From positions 1-64,000 of the forward strand of contig NZ_VLNR01000024.1 of the NCBI RefSeq assembly GCF_007489275.1: 64,000 bases of DNA. Direction: 5' to 3'. Below, one piece after another: positions 7,416 to 17,683 of this stretch. This DNA is from Aquimarina algiphila (lineage in GTDB: Bacteria > Bacteroidota > Bacteroidia > Flavobacteriales > Flavobacteriaceae). The notes beneath the pieces are model-generated. The model searched no databases, was not told where the DNA came from, and saw nothing but the letters and a program-made list of their open reading frames with translations. Position 1 is the first letter of the stretch. Each line of letters begins with the position of its first letter. The translations under genes were made by a program, and so were the position numbers.

Positions 7416-10403
7416 TTAAAAATCAACTGCTAAGTGAAATAAATAACGTTTTGAGGTAGGAAATGGTGTAACTTCTACTCCAGTCGACAATCCATTAGAC
7501 CCAAAATTCGAAACTTCTGGATCATAACTATTATAATCAAATACATTGATTAAGTTATTTCCTGAAAATCCTATTTTAAGGTTAGAAACATATTTTCCAA
7601 AAACCTTCTCACGTATCTTACTCGATAAGTTATAATATAAACCAATTTCTCTTAATCTAAGATATGAAGCATCTTCTACAAACGGGGTAGCATTTCCCGA
7701 ACCAAAAGCTCCAATTCTAAAAGGTCCATTTGCTGTCACTCCTGCAGGATCTAGGTCAATATCATCAAAATCTGGACTAGTTCCTCCAAAATCACTTAAT
7801 AGATTAGTTAAATTGATATTATCACCTCCTTGTTTCCAGTGCCATAAGAAAGATAAGGTAAAGTCCTTATAACTCAAGTTATTACTCCAGGTCATCTGAA
7901 AATCAGGAGCAGCATCTCCTAGTACCACTAAATTACCATTAGCATCATTTCCTACGATTTGCGTAGCACTTTTCCCTTCTTCAATTCTAAATGTTCCTAA
8001 ACCTGCTCCAAATCCTCCAAGGTTAAATGCATCTACATCTAACTTAGTGATCTCTGATTCATTAGTAAAAAATATCAAATTCGTATTCCAATTAAACTTA
8101 TCTCCTTCTAATACATCTGCATTTACACTAACTTCTACTCCTCTATTTTCTAAATTACCAGCATTAGAAAACTCTAAAGTAAATCCTGATGAAGGTTCTA
8201 TGTTAGATCTTAAGATCAAATCATCCACTTTTTTATTATAATATGAAAACTCTAAGTTAATCCTGCTATCCAAGAAACTTGCATCAAAACCTACTTCTAA
8301 TTCCTTTTGTCGTTCTGGAGAAATATCTGGATTCCCTAGTGCTAATGGGCTTACGGGAACAACAATACCAGCAATACCATCAATTAAAGTGTTTGTATAG
8401 GTAGTAAATAAAGCTCCATTAGGTGCAAAATTTCCTGCCTCACCATATGCAGCTCTAATTTTGAATTGATTAATAACAGGAATTTTCCAAAAATCAAACT
8501 TGTGTAAGTTTACTGCAGCAGAAGCTTTCGGGTAATAAAAAATTTCATTAGCATCTCCATTATTACTTGATTTATCCCCTCTTACCCCAAGAGTACCAAT
8601 AATTTTATCTTGATAATTTAATTCTTCCTGAACAAAAAATCCTTGATCTTCCTGTTCTTGTCTAAATTGATTTACACTAATATTTGCACCTTGATCCAGG
8701 TTGGTTTCAAAACCAATTAAATCTGTAGCAATATTACCTACGGTATTTCTATAAAATGTTTGTTTTGTTACACCAGCTTGAGTTCTAAAATTAAGACTAT
8801 TACTTGTGGTATAATTATGTACTAAAAAAGCCGAATAGTTGGCGTCTTTATTTTCTGTTGTTCCCAATGCAGATACTCCATTAACACCTCCATTCCCTGG
8901 TTTTTGAAATTGTAGTAATTTTGGAAAAATAGTAGTCGTTATTAATTCATAATAATCAACTCCTCCTCCTAATGCAAGTTTTAAGTTAGACTTTTCTGCT
9001 TCATAAAGCTTAACATCTAGTGTAGCTCCCACTATAAACCTATTAATATCCTCTCTATTGGTAATCAAATCTCTAGTTTGTAGTGGATTTGAAGCCGCAT
9101 CTGGGTTATCAGGGTAAATCCCTAACTCATTAGGAAACAACTGTGTCCACGGCTTTGTAAAAGTTGCTGATTGTCCTATAGTGGTAGTGGTGTTATCATT
9201 GTTAAAATATCCACGATCAGATTGAGAATCTATATAGTTACTAGATAAAGAAAGTTTTGCTCTATCTTCAAGAAAACTATGATTTAAATTTAAACGTATC
9301 GACTTTCTATTATATCCAGTATTTTTAACAATTCCATCTTCTTCATTATTAGAAAAACCTGCATAATATTGTGTATTCTCAGATCCTCCTGAAACATTTA
9401 TACTGGTATTAGAAATAAATCCTTCTTCACCATAGATTTCTTCTTCATAATCCACAAGTGTACCACTGTCACGAGCTGCAGTAAATAAAGCTCCGTTGCC
9501 AGCGCCTGTCCCCTCAGCCGATGCTTCAGTAAAGTTTCTCTGTCCTCTTAATCTAATAATTGTATTAAATCCAAAATCCTGAGAAAAAGAAATTTTTGTC
9601 TTCCCTTGTTTTCCTTTTTTCGTAGTAATTATGATTACCCCTGCAGCAGCTCTAGCTCCATAAATTGCAGCAGCAGATGCTCCTTTAAGAATCTCTACAC
9701 TTTCTATATCATCAGGGTTGATATCTGCAATCCTGTTTGATGGGTTATCCTGACTAGATGGGTTTCCACCACTCGCTGCTCCAGACACAGAATTTAAACC
9801 TGTTGCAGAAATGCTATTGTTATTTACATATACTCCATCAACAATATATAGTGGTTGAGAGTTACCATTAATAGAGGTTACCCCTCTAAGTTTAACAGCA
9901 ATACCTCCCCCGGGAGCACCAGAACTTTTTGTAATTAATGCACCTGCGAATTTACCTGCCAATGCCCCGTCTAATGTTTGTGGTGGTGTCAACCCTGCCA
10001 AATCTTCCGCAGAAACAGACGAAACAGCATTAGCCGCATTACTTCTCTTAACCGAGGTTGCCAAACCTGTAACAATTACTTCTTCTAATGATTCTGTAGA
10101 TTCACTAATCTGTATTGTGATTTCCCCAGCAGTTTCAACATCAACTACTTTTGTTCCAAATCCAAGAGCAAATACCTTTAGCCTTGTAGGCAAAGTTCCT
10201 ACTGTAATAGAAAAATTACCATCAATATCACTGGCAGTACCATTATCGGTACCATTCTCCACAATATTAACAAAAGGCGCCCCTGCTCCGGTAGCTTCGA
10301 TGACCACTTTACCTGTAATGGTCTCTTGAGCCAGCAGTATTGCTGGAGCAAAAATTAATAATAGCAAAATCTTCATTTTGCTAAAATGAGTTCGTTTTTT
10401 CAT
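7416..10403 (-). CDS. SusC/RagA family TonB-dependent outer-membrane transporter
   Basis: 995 residues from the ATG at 10401-10403; a longer reading needs a TTG and would put 26 residues before the signal peptide. Order: signal peptide ending LLAQ, carboxypeptidase-like regulatory domain (ITGKVVIEATGAGAPFVNI), the EEVIVTG segment, plug domain (LRGVTSINGNSQPLYIVDGV, then ESVEILKGASAAAIYG), and a 22-strand beta-barrel ending in an aromatic residue (HLAVDF). Together with the downstream SusD it forms a TonB-driven import complex in the outer membrane. No anti-sigma/ECF pair lies next to it. Confidence 0.95.
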   Translation of the reverse strand: MKKRTHFSKMKILLLLIFAPAILLAQETITGKVVIEATGAGAPFVNIVENGTDNGTASDIDGNFSITVGTLPTRLKVFALGFGTKVVDVETAGEITIQISESTESLEEVIVTGLATSVKRSNAANAVSSVSAEDLAGLTPPQTLDGALAGKFAGALITKSSGAPGGGIAVKLRGVTSINGNSQPLYIVDGVYVNNNSISATGLNSVSGAASGGNPSSQDNPSNRIADINPDDIESVEILKGASAAAIYGARAAAGVIIITTKKGKQGKTKISFSQDFGFNTIIRLRGQRNFTEASAEGTGAGNGALFTAARDSGTLVDYEEEIYGEEGFISNTSINVSGGSENTQYYAGFSNNEEDGIVKNTGYNRKSIRLNLNHSFLEDRAKLSLSSNYIDSQSDRGYFNNDNTTTTIGQSATFTKPWTQLFPNELGIYPDNPDAASNPLQTRDLITNREDINRFIVGATLDVKLYEAEKSNLKLALGGGVDYYELITTTIFPKLLQFQKPGNGGVNGVSALGTTENKDANYSAFLVHNYTTSNSLNFRTQAGVTKQTFYRNTVGNIATDLIGFETNLDQGANISVNQFRQEQEDQGFFVQEELNYQDKIIGTLGVRGDKSSNNGDANEIFYYPKASAAVNLHKFDFWKIPVINQFKIRAAYGEAGNFAPNGALFTTYTNTLIDGIAGIVVPVSPLALGNPDISPERQKELEVGFDASFLDSRINLEFSYYNKKVDDLILRSNIEPSSGFTLEFSNAGNLENRGVEVSVNADVLEGDKFNWNTNLIFFTNESEITKLDVDAFNLGGFGAGLGTFRIEEGKSATQIVGNDANGNLVVLGDAAPDFQMTWSNNLSYKDFTLSFLWHWKQGGDNINLTNLLSDFGGTSPDFDDIDLDPAGVTANGPFRIGAFGSGNATPFVEDASYLRLREIGLYYNLSSKIREKVFGKYVSNLKIGFSGNNLINVFDYNSYDPEVSNFGSNGLSTGVEVTPFPTSKRYLFHLAVDF

Positions 10404-10720
10404 AATGATTTGTTTAAATGTTTTGTTAAATCTATTAAAAGAAATTGAAATAATAATGTTACAACTAACAATTGTTCGCAAAAAAAATCATAATAACGTA
10501 TTGATTTTGAGTTAAAACCACAAAAAAAGTACGGATAAACTATTAAGCTTAAATTAATTTTCTAACTCATGACAATCTATCAAATTGATGTATTTACAAA
10601 CACAATTAACTGTTACAGATCATTTAAAACTATTCCTTGGTTAAATCATCAAAAACTATCAACTCTCTACTGTGCACTAATCCATAAATCTTCTTATTTT
10701 TGCAGCCTTAATATATAACT
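10404..10720. other. Divergent intergenic region between susC-like gene and aspS
   Basis: 317 bp, AT-rich, no gene. It must hold the promoters of both neighbours. The aspS promoter box is recognisable (10695-10702); for the SusC gene I see no exact TAnnTTTG match. Confidence 0.6.
10695..10702 (+). promoter_or_regulatory. -7 promoter box of aspS
   Basis: TATTTTTG matches the Bacteroidota -7 consensus TAnnTTTG and lies 18 bp before the aspS ATG, giving a leader of about a dozen bases. No clean TTG-type -33 box is seen at the expected distance. Confidence 0.6.
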
Positions 10721-12469
10721 ATGTACAGAAGCCATTCCTGCGGTGAATTACGCGCCTCAGATATCAATAAAGAAGTTACCTTATCTGGGTGGGTACAAAA
10801 AACCAGAGATAAAGGGTTTATGATATGGGTAGACCTTAGAGATCGCTATGGTATTACTCAACTGATTTTTGATGAAGAACGCACACCTAGAGCGGTTGTT
10901 GAAAAAGCCAAAACTTTAGGTAGAGAATTTGTTATTCAGATTAAAGGAACCGTTATAGAGCGTGAGTCTAAAAATAAAAATATCCAAACCGGAGAAATTG
11001 AAATTCTTGTCAATGAACTGACTGTGCTTAATGAAGCTATAGTTCCCCCGTTTACTATAGAAGACAAAACAGATGGTGGAGAAGATATAAGAATGAAATA
11101 CCGATACCTGGATATACGACGTAATCCTGTAAAAAATAGTTTAGTATTTCGTCATCAGGTGGCTATGCAAGTAAGAAATTACTTATCAAAAGAAGGATTT
11201 ATTGAAGTAGAGACTCCATATTTGATTAAATCTACACCAGAAGGAGCACGTGATTTTGTAGTACCTTCTCGAATGAATGAAGGACAATTCTATGCTTTAC
11301 CGCAATCTCCACAAACATTTAAGCAATTGCTTATGGTTGGAGGCATGGATAAATATTTTCAAATTGTAAAGTGCTTTAGAGACGAAGATCTAAGAGCAGA
11401 CAGACAGCCTGAGTTTACACAAATAGATTGTGAAATGGCATTTGTAGAGCAAGAAGATATTCTAAATACCTTCGAAGGACTTACTCGCCATCTTATAACT
11501 GAAATCAAAAATATTAGTATTGGAGATTTTCATAGAATGACCTATAATGAGGCTATGCAAACGTATGGGAACGACAAACCAGATATTCGGTTCGGAATGA
11601 AGTTTGGAGAGCTTAACAAAGCGGCTCAGCATAAAGAATTTAAAGTATTTAATGATGCCGAGCTTGTCGTTGGTATTGCTGTTCCTGATGGAGCATCTTA
11701 CACCAGAAAAGAAATAGATAAACTTATTGATTGGGTAAAACGACCTCAAGTAGGTGCATTAGGAATGGTCTATGTAAAATGCAACGAAGATGGTACATAT
11801 AAATCTTCTGTAGATAAATTTTATGATCAGGATGATTTGGCCAAATGGGCAGAAATAACAAGAGCAAAAGCAGGAGATTTAATTTGTGTGCTTTCTGGTC
11901 AGACCAACAAAGTAAGAGCGCAATTAAGTGCACTTCGTATGGAACTTGCAGAACGTCTTGGATTAAGAAATCCAGAAGAATTTGCTCCTTTATGGGTTGT
12001 TGATTTTCCATTATTAGAATGGGATGAAGAAACAGAACGTTATCACGCAATGCACCATCCATTTACCTCTCCAAAACCAGAAGATATTGATTTATTAGAC
12101 ACTAAACCTGGCGAGGTAAGAGCTAATGCATATGATCTTGTTTTAAACGGAAATGAAATTGGAGGAGGATCAATTCGTATCCACGATAAGGAAACACAAG
12201 CGTTGATGTTTGACCATTTAGGTTTTACGCCAGAAGAAGCAAAAGCTCAATTTGGATTTTTGATGGATGCTTTTCAATATGGAGCTCCGCCTCATGGAGG
12301 TATTGCTTTTGGACTTGATAGATTAGTCGCTATTTTAGGAGGTCAAGAAACTATTAGAGATTTTATAGCGTTCCCAAAAAACAATAGTGGTCGAGATATC
12401 ATGATAGACGCACCGTCAAATATTGATGACACCCAACTTAAAGAATTGAATATAAAACTTGATTTGTGA
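10721..12469 (+). CDS. aspS: Aspartate-tRNA ligase
   Basis: 582 residues, the usual bacterial length. It charges tRNA-Asp with aspartate. The N-terminal OB-fold anticodon-binding domain covers about 1-110 ([27 protein letters not shown]). Class II motif 2 is [20 protein letters not shown], a GAD insertion lies in the middle, and motif 3 is [16 protein letters not shown]. The start is supported by the TAnnTTTG box 18 bp upstream. A hairpin terminator follows at 12514. The long antisense reading frames inside it are shadows of its codon bias. Confidence 0.98.
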   Translation: MYRSHSCGELRASDINKEVTLSGWVQKTRDKGFMIWVDLRDRYGITQLIFDEERTPRAVVEKAKTLGREFVIQIKGTVIERESKNKNIQTGEIEILVNELTVLNEAIVPPFTIEDKTDGGEDIRMKYRYLDIRRNPVKNSLVFRHQVAMQVRNYLSKEGFIEVETPYLIKSTPEGARDFVVPSRMNEGQFYALPQSPQTFKQLLMVGGMDKYFQIVKCFRDEDLRADRQPEFTQIDCEMAFVEQEDILNTFEGLTRHLITEIKNISIGDFHRMTYNEAMQTYGNDKPDIRFGMKFGELNKAAQHKEFKVFNDAELVVGIAVPDGASYTRKEIDKLIDWVKRPQVGALGMVYVKCNEDGTYKSSVDKFYDQDDLAKWAEITRAKAGDLICVLSGQTNKVRAQLSALRMELAERLGLRNPEEFAPLWVVDFPLLEWDEETERYHAMHHPFTSPKPEDIDLLDTKPGEVRANAYDLVLNGNEIGGGSIRIHDKETQALMFDHLGFTPEEAKAQFGFLMDAFQYGAPPHGGIAFGLDRLVAILGGQETIRDFIAFPKNNSGRDIMIDAPSNIDDTQLKELNIKLDL

Positions 12470-12513
12470 TATACTACAAATCATATACTAACGTTTTAAA
12501 ACTCTATTTATAT

Positions 12514-12539
12514 AAAATCCCGCAACAAGCGGGATTTTT
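12514..12539. terminator. Intrinsic terminator after aspS
   Basis: AAAATCCCGC (12514-12523) pairs with GCGGGATTTT (12529-12538) around AACAA, followed by a T-run. Confidence 0.88.
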
Positions 12540-12629
12540 ATTACCTTTAAACGAGAGTAATACTAATTTTAATAGAATGTAGTGTTAAATGCGACATTCT
12601 AAATTAAAACTGGTATAAGATCAAAAAAT

Positions 12630-14417
12630 ATGCCGTCCCAAAAGAAGAAGACATTACTTTATAAGGTTCTTAAATGGCGTTATCGTCATATCTCTGATAA
12701 GACTTTTGTTCTTATTTTAAGTATCCTTGTTGGTTTTACAGCTGGTCTCGTTTCCTTATTACTAAAAAACATTACTCACTTAATTCAAGTTGTTCTCGAA
12801 AGTGATATTATCTCGTGGCAGACGTCCTTCTATTTTATTATTCCAATAATAGGTCTGTTGATCATTTACCTATTTACAAAATATGTTATCAAAAAAAACC
12901 CTAAGTCTGCAATACCTTTAATTCTATACTCTCTTTCCAAAAAGAAAGGAATTATAAAACCTATTCATGGATATTTGCCTCTTATTCTGGCTCCTATCAC
13001 CGTTGGATTTGGAGGTTCGGTTGGGCTTTTGGGACCTGCAATTAGTTCTGGATCTGCATTGAGTTCGAGTTTTAGCACATTATTTCATGTTAATCAAAAG
13101 ACAAGGGTTTTACTTATAGGATGTGCATCAGCCGGTGCCATATCTGCTGTATTCAAATCTCCTTTAGCGGGTCTAGTTTTTGCCGTAGAAGTATTTAGCC
13201 TCGATCTTACTTTAGTTTCATTATTACCTCTACTTTTTGCCTCTGTATCTGCTATAATTACTTCGTATTTCTTTTTAGGAGATGAAGTTTTATTTAGATT
13301 TGATGTAATAGAAAAATTTGATATTTATGATACTCCTTTCTATATTATTTTAGGAATAGGTACTGCGTTTGCCTCGATATATTTCACCAAAATGTACTTT
13401 GGGATATTACACTTTTTCAATCGTTTTTCGAGAAAGATTCATAGATTATTAATAGGCGGGCTTGCCATTGGTATCATGTTATATTTTATTCCCCCTCTTT
13501 ATGGAGAAGGTCTTGGTTTTATAAACGATTTATTAAATGGTAATCACTTAAAAGCCATTGGAAAAACTCCATTTGATTCATTAACTAGTAATATTTGGAT
13601 TATTATTGCGCTATTGGCAGGTATAACTATTTTTAAAGCTGTTGCAATGACTGCTACTTTTGCTGCTGGAGGATCGGGAGGAATATTTATTCCAACAATG
13701 GTAATGGGCAGTGCCTTGGGGAATGTAGTTTCCAAAGTTATTAATAATCTGGGGATAGGTTTTCAGGTTTCTGAAGCAAATTTTACTTTATTAGGAATGG
13801 CAGGGCTTATTGCAGGGGTATTACATGCTCCCCTCACATCGATCTTTCTCATCGCAGAGATTACCTCGAGTTATGAGTTATTTGTTCCTCTTATGATTAC
13901 AACTTCAATTTCATTTATAATTTCTAAAAATGGGATTGAACATAATATATACACCCGAGAACTGGCAGAACAAGGTCACCTCCTAACACATGACAAAGAT
14001 CAAACGGTATTGACTCTCATGAATCTTGAAGATTGTATTGAGACCAATTTTATAACGGTAAAACCCAATTATACACTAAAACAGTTATTAAGTGAGGCTG
14101 TTGCAAAATCCAACCGAAATTTATTTCCAGTTACAGATGAATCTGATCATCTCATAGGTGTAGTATCATTAGATAACATTAGAGATATTATGTTTGACAT
14201 TACCTTGTATCATAAAATTAATGTCGATACTCTTATGTCTCAAACTCCTGCCAATATAATATACGAAGAAGATAATGTAAAAAAGGTAATGCAAAAATTT
14301 CAGGATACCGGGGCGTGGAATCTTCCAGTTATTAAAGATGGTAAATATTTTGGTTTTATCTCAAAATCAAAACTTCTTACTGCATATCGTAGAAAGTTGA
14401 TTAATTTTACACGATAA
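12630..14417 (+). CDS. ClC-family chloride channel with CBS domain pair
   Basis: 595 residues: ClC membrane core (about 25-440, ten or more hydrophobic helices) and a cytoplasmic CBS pair (about 455-590). ClC signatures are present: KSAIP (the GSGIP region), the second selectivity region at 126-136, and GGSGGIFIPTM. At the GREGP position, where transporters carry the proton-gating glutamate, this protein reads GSVGLLGPA, so Leu134 replaces the glutamate. In the ClC family loss of that Glu uncouples or opens the protein, so a passive anion channel is more likely than an H+/Cl- exchanger (inference). The anion specificity is unknown. It is monocistronic or co-transcribed with the small gene at 14517. 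Confidence 0.9.
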   Translation: MPSQKKKTLLYKVLKWRYRHISDKTFVLILSILVGFTAGLVSLLLKNITHLIQVVLESDIISWQTSFYFIIPIIGLLIIYLFTKYVIKKNPKSAIPLILYSLSKKKGIIKPIHGYLPLILAPITVGFGGSVGLLGPAISSGSALSSSFSTLFHVNQKTRVLLIGCASAGAISAVFKSPLAGLVFAVEVFSLDLTLVSLLPLLFASVSAIITSYFFLGDEVLFRFDVIEKFDIYDTPFYIILGIGTAFASIYFTKMYFGILHFFNRFSRKIHRLLIGGLAIGIMLYFIPPLYGEGLGFINDLLNGNHLKAIGKTPFDSLTSNIWIIIALLAGITIFKAVAMTATFAAGGSGGIFIPTMVMGSALGNVVSKVINNLGIGFQVSEANFTLLGMAGLIAGVLHAPLTSIFLIAEITSSYELFVPLMITTSISFIISKNGIEHNIYTRELAEQGHLLTHDKDQTVLTLMNLEDCIETNFITVKPNYTLKQLLSEAVAKSNRNLFPVTDESDHLIGVVSLDNIRDIMFDITLYHKINVDTLMSQTPANIIYEEDNVKKVMQKFQDTGAWNLPVIKDGKYFGFISKSKLLTAYRRKLINFTR

Positions 14418-14516
14418 TCAAATTAAAAATAAAATAAGCCTGTATAGTTTGATGGATTCTCATTCAAATATTTATTGGTTAGTTTTATGTAACCTCTAAA
14501 ATCATATCACGAATAC

Positions 14517-14765
14517 ATGAAATATGTCATAGTCATACTTTTTATATCCGTTGTAATACTGATCTGTATTGGATATTACTTTAAAAATATCGGAGATCAT
14601 CTCATGGGAGATAAGCTAGTAGGAATAGGTATACTAGCTTCTTCTTTTATTTTGATGCCAATTTTTATATATCACAGGTGGAAAAACAAGAAGGTAAAGG
14701 ATTACATGCTTACTGAAGAAAACCTAAGAAAAATGCGGGATTACGAGAAAAAAAGGAGGATTTGA
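14517..14765 (+). CDS. Small two-helix membrane protein
   Basis: 82 residues. Two hydrophobic helices (about 3-22 and 34-52) are separated by a short loop (KNIGDHLMGDKLVG), with a basic cytoplasmic tail (KDYMLTEENLRKMRDYEKKR). It lies 99 bp after the ClC gene in the same direction. I do not recognise a family with a known function. The clean protein-like composition and charge layout support a real gene. Confidence 0.65.
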   Translation: MKYVIVILFISVVILICIGYYFKNIGDHLMGDKLVGIGILASSFILMPIFIYHRWKNKKVKDYMLTEENLRKMRDYEKKRRI

Positions 14766-14858
14766 AGTAACGAAATTCGAAAATATTCACATTTTCATAA
14801 CAATTCGTAAAAAATTTAAAACTACCTTTAATATTCAACTACTTATTATTTTATTACA

Positions 14859-15053
14859 ATGGAAGGAACAGTAAAATTTTTTAATGAATCAAAAGGTTAC
14901 GGATTTATTACCAACGACGAAACAGGAAAGGACATTTTTGTTCACGCTTCAGGAATTGATGGAGAAGCCTTAAATGAAGGTGACAAAGTAGAGTATCAGG
15001 AAGAAGAGGGAAGAAAGGGGCTCACCGCTGCAAATGTCCGTATAATTCATTAA
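14859..15053 (+). CDS. Cold-shock domain protein
   Basis: 64 residues, a single cold-shock domain that binds single-stranded RNA or DNA and melts RNA structure. RNP1 (KGYGFI) and RNP2 (DIFVHAS) are intact, and the start MEGTVKFFNESKG is canonical. A leader of up to 90 bp precedes it, long enough for the thermosensitive 5' UTR common in this family, though no conserved element was identified. An intrinsic terminator follows at once. Confidence 0.96.
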   Translation: MEGTVKFFNESKGYGFITNDETGKDIFVHASGIDGEALNEGDKVEYQEEEGRKGLTAANVRIIH

Positions 15054-15079
15054 AACGAACATTAAAACTTCTAAGTTTT

Positions 15080-15107
15080 AAAAGCACTACCGATGTAGTG
15101 CTTTTTT
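15080..15107. terminator. Intrinsic terminator after the cold-shock gene
   Basis: AAAAGCACTAC (15080-15090) pairs with GTAGTGCTTTT (15095-15105) around CGAT, followed by further T residues. Confidence 0.9.
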
Positions 15108-15173
15108 ATTGCATCAAAACTTAGTCTCCTATGTATTTTGTTTGAAACTAAAAAAATTTAAACCAATCAACTA

Positions 15174-16847
15174 CTAATATTTTAATAGTTGATGAGGAAG
15201 AACCAAAGAAACCTTTGTCCCTCTTTCTCCATAAATACTCATATCCTCTATTTCGATATATGATTCGGTTTTAAACTCTTTAGAAAGCATCGCCAAACGT
15301 TCTTTTGTTATTATTGTAGCTAATGATTTTTTCTTATCATTCTTTATTTTATTATGATCAACCCCTACTCCATTATCTTTGATGACACACAATAGTTTAT
15401 TCTCTTTAAAAGAGATGTTTATTTCAATTTTCTTATCATCATCATGCTTTTGAAAACCATGTTCAATAGCATTTTCAACAAAAGGTTGGATCATCATAGT
15501 CGGAACCAAAAATTCATCTGCCTGCACGTTATCATCTACCTTAATAGAATAATCAAATATATGATCAGCAGCCAAATTCTGTATGTCAATGTAATGTTCT
15601 ATTGTATTTAATTCTTTATCTAACATAACAAGATTATTCCTCGAGTTCTCCAGATTTCCCCTAAGTAGTTTAGAGAACTTAGAGAGATAAGCAACTCCTT
15701 TAGCTTTTTCATCATTCAAAATCATACCTTGTAATACTGCGAGAGAATTAAATATGAAATGCGGTGTCATCTGAGATCTCAACAATTTTTGTTCTATTAG
15801 TATATTTTCATGTGCTGATTTTATATTTCTATACTTATATAAAAATGTCAAAAAAAGTAACCCGAGAATAACAATAACTACAATTATAATACCCCACAAA
15901 ATTTGCTGATATGTTCTTTCTAATTTAGAATCTGTTAATTTAACCTTGTTTTGAAGTGATTTCTCTCTTACATCCGCTGTTTCTGCTTCTTTTATATTCT
16001 CATTCAGCTTTTTATTAAACATTAACTCCTCAACCATTTTCACAGAATCCAAATACACACTTGCTTCATCAAAAGAATTCGTATGTTTATAGTACTCATA
16101 ATAGTTATCTAATCTATTTTTAATTAAGCGAAGAGGTGTATCTTTTGTCTCGAATCTAGCTGAGGAATCCAAATATATTTTAGCTGTTTCAAATTCTCTT
16201 TTATTTAAAAAAAGGTTTGCCATATTGGAATAGACAAGAGTTACTCCCGCTGAATCCTTATCTTTTTTATTCTCTTTTAATGATTCATTAAACCCTTTTA
16301 AAGCATTTTCATAATTACCTGTTCGCATTAAAATAAGGGCATAATTATGACGATATAAATTTAGTTTTACAAATTTATCACTCTTAATTCTATTATAAAT
16401 ATCTAATGCTTTATCATATTCATCATTTTGGAAATAAAGCATACCCCATTTAAAACAAAGTAGTTCCAACTGTATAGAATCCTGTGGTCTAAACACATTG
16501 CTAACTTTTTCACAAAACTCTATACCTTCCTTTATTTTATTTAAATCAATTAAGTTTTCTGCTTTTAGATTAATCGCCTTCATTAGATTAAGACTATCAT
16601 CTGTACTCAACGATTTTTGAATCATCTTGTCAGAAATAAGCAAGCCATTAGAATAATTCCCCAAACGCCCATAAGATTTTCCTAAATAAAATAACTCAGA
16701 AGCCAGAAGTTCTTCTTTCTCTCCTTTCTTAGTTAATATATTGACCAATTCCTCATATCTATCAGCATCAAATAACGAATCCAGGTTACTTTGACCATAC
16801 GATATTAAAAAATTAATGAAACAGAAGAAAAAGAATATTTTTTTCAA
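15174..16847 (-). CDS. TPR sensor histidine kinase, LytS/YehU type
   Basis: 557 residues: signal peptide (1-18), TPR-like helical repeats outside the inner membrane (about 25-280), a coiled-coil linker, one membrane helix (about 317-337), and a His_kinase domain whose motif RSQMTPHFIFNSL carries the phospho-acceptor His363. A HATPase domain follows (PFVENAIEHGF, KDNGVGVD). This class normally works with a LytTR regulator, but none is adjacent, so the partner must be elsewhere. It stands alone on the minus strand, convergent to the cold-shock gene. Confidence 0.88.
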   Translation of the reverse strand: MKKIFFFFCFINFLISYGQSNLDSLFDADRYEELVNILTKKGEKEELLASELFYLGKSYGRLGNYSNGLLISDKMIQKSLSTDDSLNLMKAINLKAENLIDLNKIKEGIEFCEKVSNVFRPQDSIQLELLCFKWGMLYFQNDEYDKALDIYNRIKSDKFVKLNLYRHNYALILMRTGNYENALKGFNESLKENKKDKDSAGVTLVYSNMANLFLNKREFETAKIYLDSSARFETKDTPLRLIKNRLDNYYEYYKHTNSFDEASVYLDSVKMVEELMFNKKLNENIKEAETADVREKSLQNKVKLTDSKLERTYQQILWGIIIVVIVILGLLFLTFLYKYRNIKSAHENILIEQKLLRSQMTPHFIFNSLAVLQGMILNDEKAKGVAYLSKFSKLLRGNLENSRNNLVMLDKELNTIEHYIDIQNLAADHIFDYSIKVDDNVQADEFLVPTMMIQPFVENAIEHGFQKHDDDKKIEINISFKENKLLCVIKDNGVGVDHNKIKNDKKKSLATIITKERLAMLSKEFKTESYIEIEDMSIYGERGTKVSLVLPHQLLKY

Positions 16848-17008
16848 TTAATATGTATTTACTTTTTGTTTTTATATGAAGTATAATGATTTCCTATTCA
16901 AAATCATTTTAATCATACTCGAGTTTTCTTTTATCCAAAGATAAAGGTAATGATTTAAACATTTTTTAAGATTTAGAAATGAAGTAGTCTAAAAAATTTA
17001 CTTAACAT

Positions 17009-17671
17009 TTATAAAAGTGCCTTTTTTATATCAACTCCCTTCTTTTTTAGTCTGGATACAATCTTCAAGAAAGCCATTGCTGTTATAAAAGCATCTCCAG
17101 AGGCAGTATGTCGGTCACTTTTTGAGATTTTGAGATCAATACAGAGATCATCAAGACTATAATGGCTATTAAGTATATCATTGCGATACACTAAATGTTT
17201 TGTTTCCTTAAAGAGTACACCTGTATCTAAAAATTTATTTTTTAATACGCCTAATCCATGTCTTTGCAAAGCTTTATTAATCATTCTTCTGTCAAATTCT
17301 GCATGATGCGCAATAAGAATGGCGTTCCCTATATATTGTATAAATAATTCGAGAGCTTTTTTTTCTGTAATTTTATCAAATCCATTATTTTTTCGAATTC
17401 CGTGAATTTCTACAGTATCCTCATTAAATACCTCTTGCTCTAAATAGACTTCTAATTGATCAAATACAAGTATACTATTATTTTTGACCGCCACCCCTCC
17501 AATAGATAATACCCTATCGTCTATATAATCAAATCCGGTAGTTTCTGTATCAAATGCAACAAAGCGAATGTTTTCAAAAGCTAATTTATCGCCTCTTTTT
17601 TCAAAAAGCGAAAGGTACTCTTTCCAGAAATCAGGATGATTTTTATTTTTCTTTTTAGGCCAAAATTCCAT
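17009..17671 (-). CDS. DnaQ-like DEDDh 3'-5' exonuclease
   Basis: 220 residues. Exo I is AFDTETTGF (Asp41, Glu43), Exo II is AHHAEFDRRM, and Exo III is HTASGDAFITA, making a complete DEDDh metal-binding set as in the epsilon proofreading subunit of DNA polymerase III. It lacks the polymerase and UvrC-like fusions sometimes seen. It follows the cNMP/CBS/DUF294 gene with a 12-bp gap; this pairing is common in Proteobacteria and Bacteroidota, so the two probably act together, but the role of the pair is not established. Confidence 0.9.
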   Translation of the reverse strand: MEFWPKKKNKNHPDFWKEYLSLFEKRGDKLAFENIRFVAFDTETTGFDYIDDRVLSIGGVAVKNNSILVFDQLEVYLEQEVFNEDTVEIHGIRKNNGFDKITEKKALELFIQYIGNAILIAHHAEFDRRMINKALQRHGLGVLKNKFLDTGVLFKETKHLVYRNDILNSHYSLDDLCIDLKISKSDRHTASGDAFITAMAFLKIVSRLKKKGVDIKKALL

Positions 17672-17683
17672 ATAAATTTGGTG

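Noticed and set aside
11724..12062. A 112-codon antisense reading frame inside aspS, and a second at 11462-11749
   Set aside because: Both are shadows of the aspS codons: Leu-rich or low-complexity translations, no recognisable domain, and aspS is intact over them.
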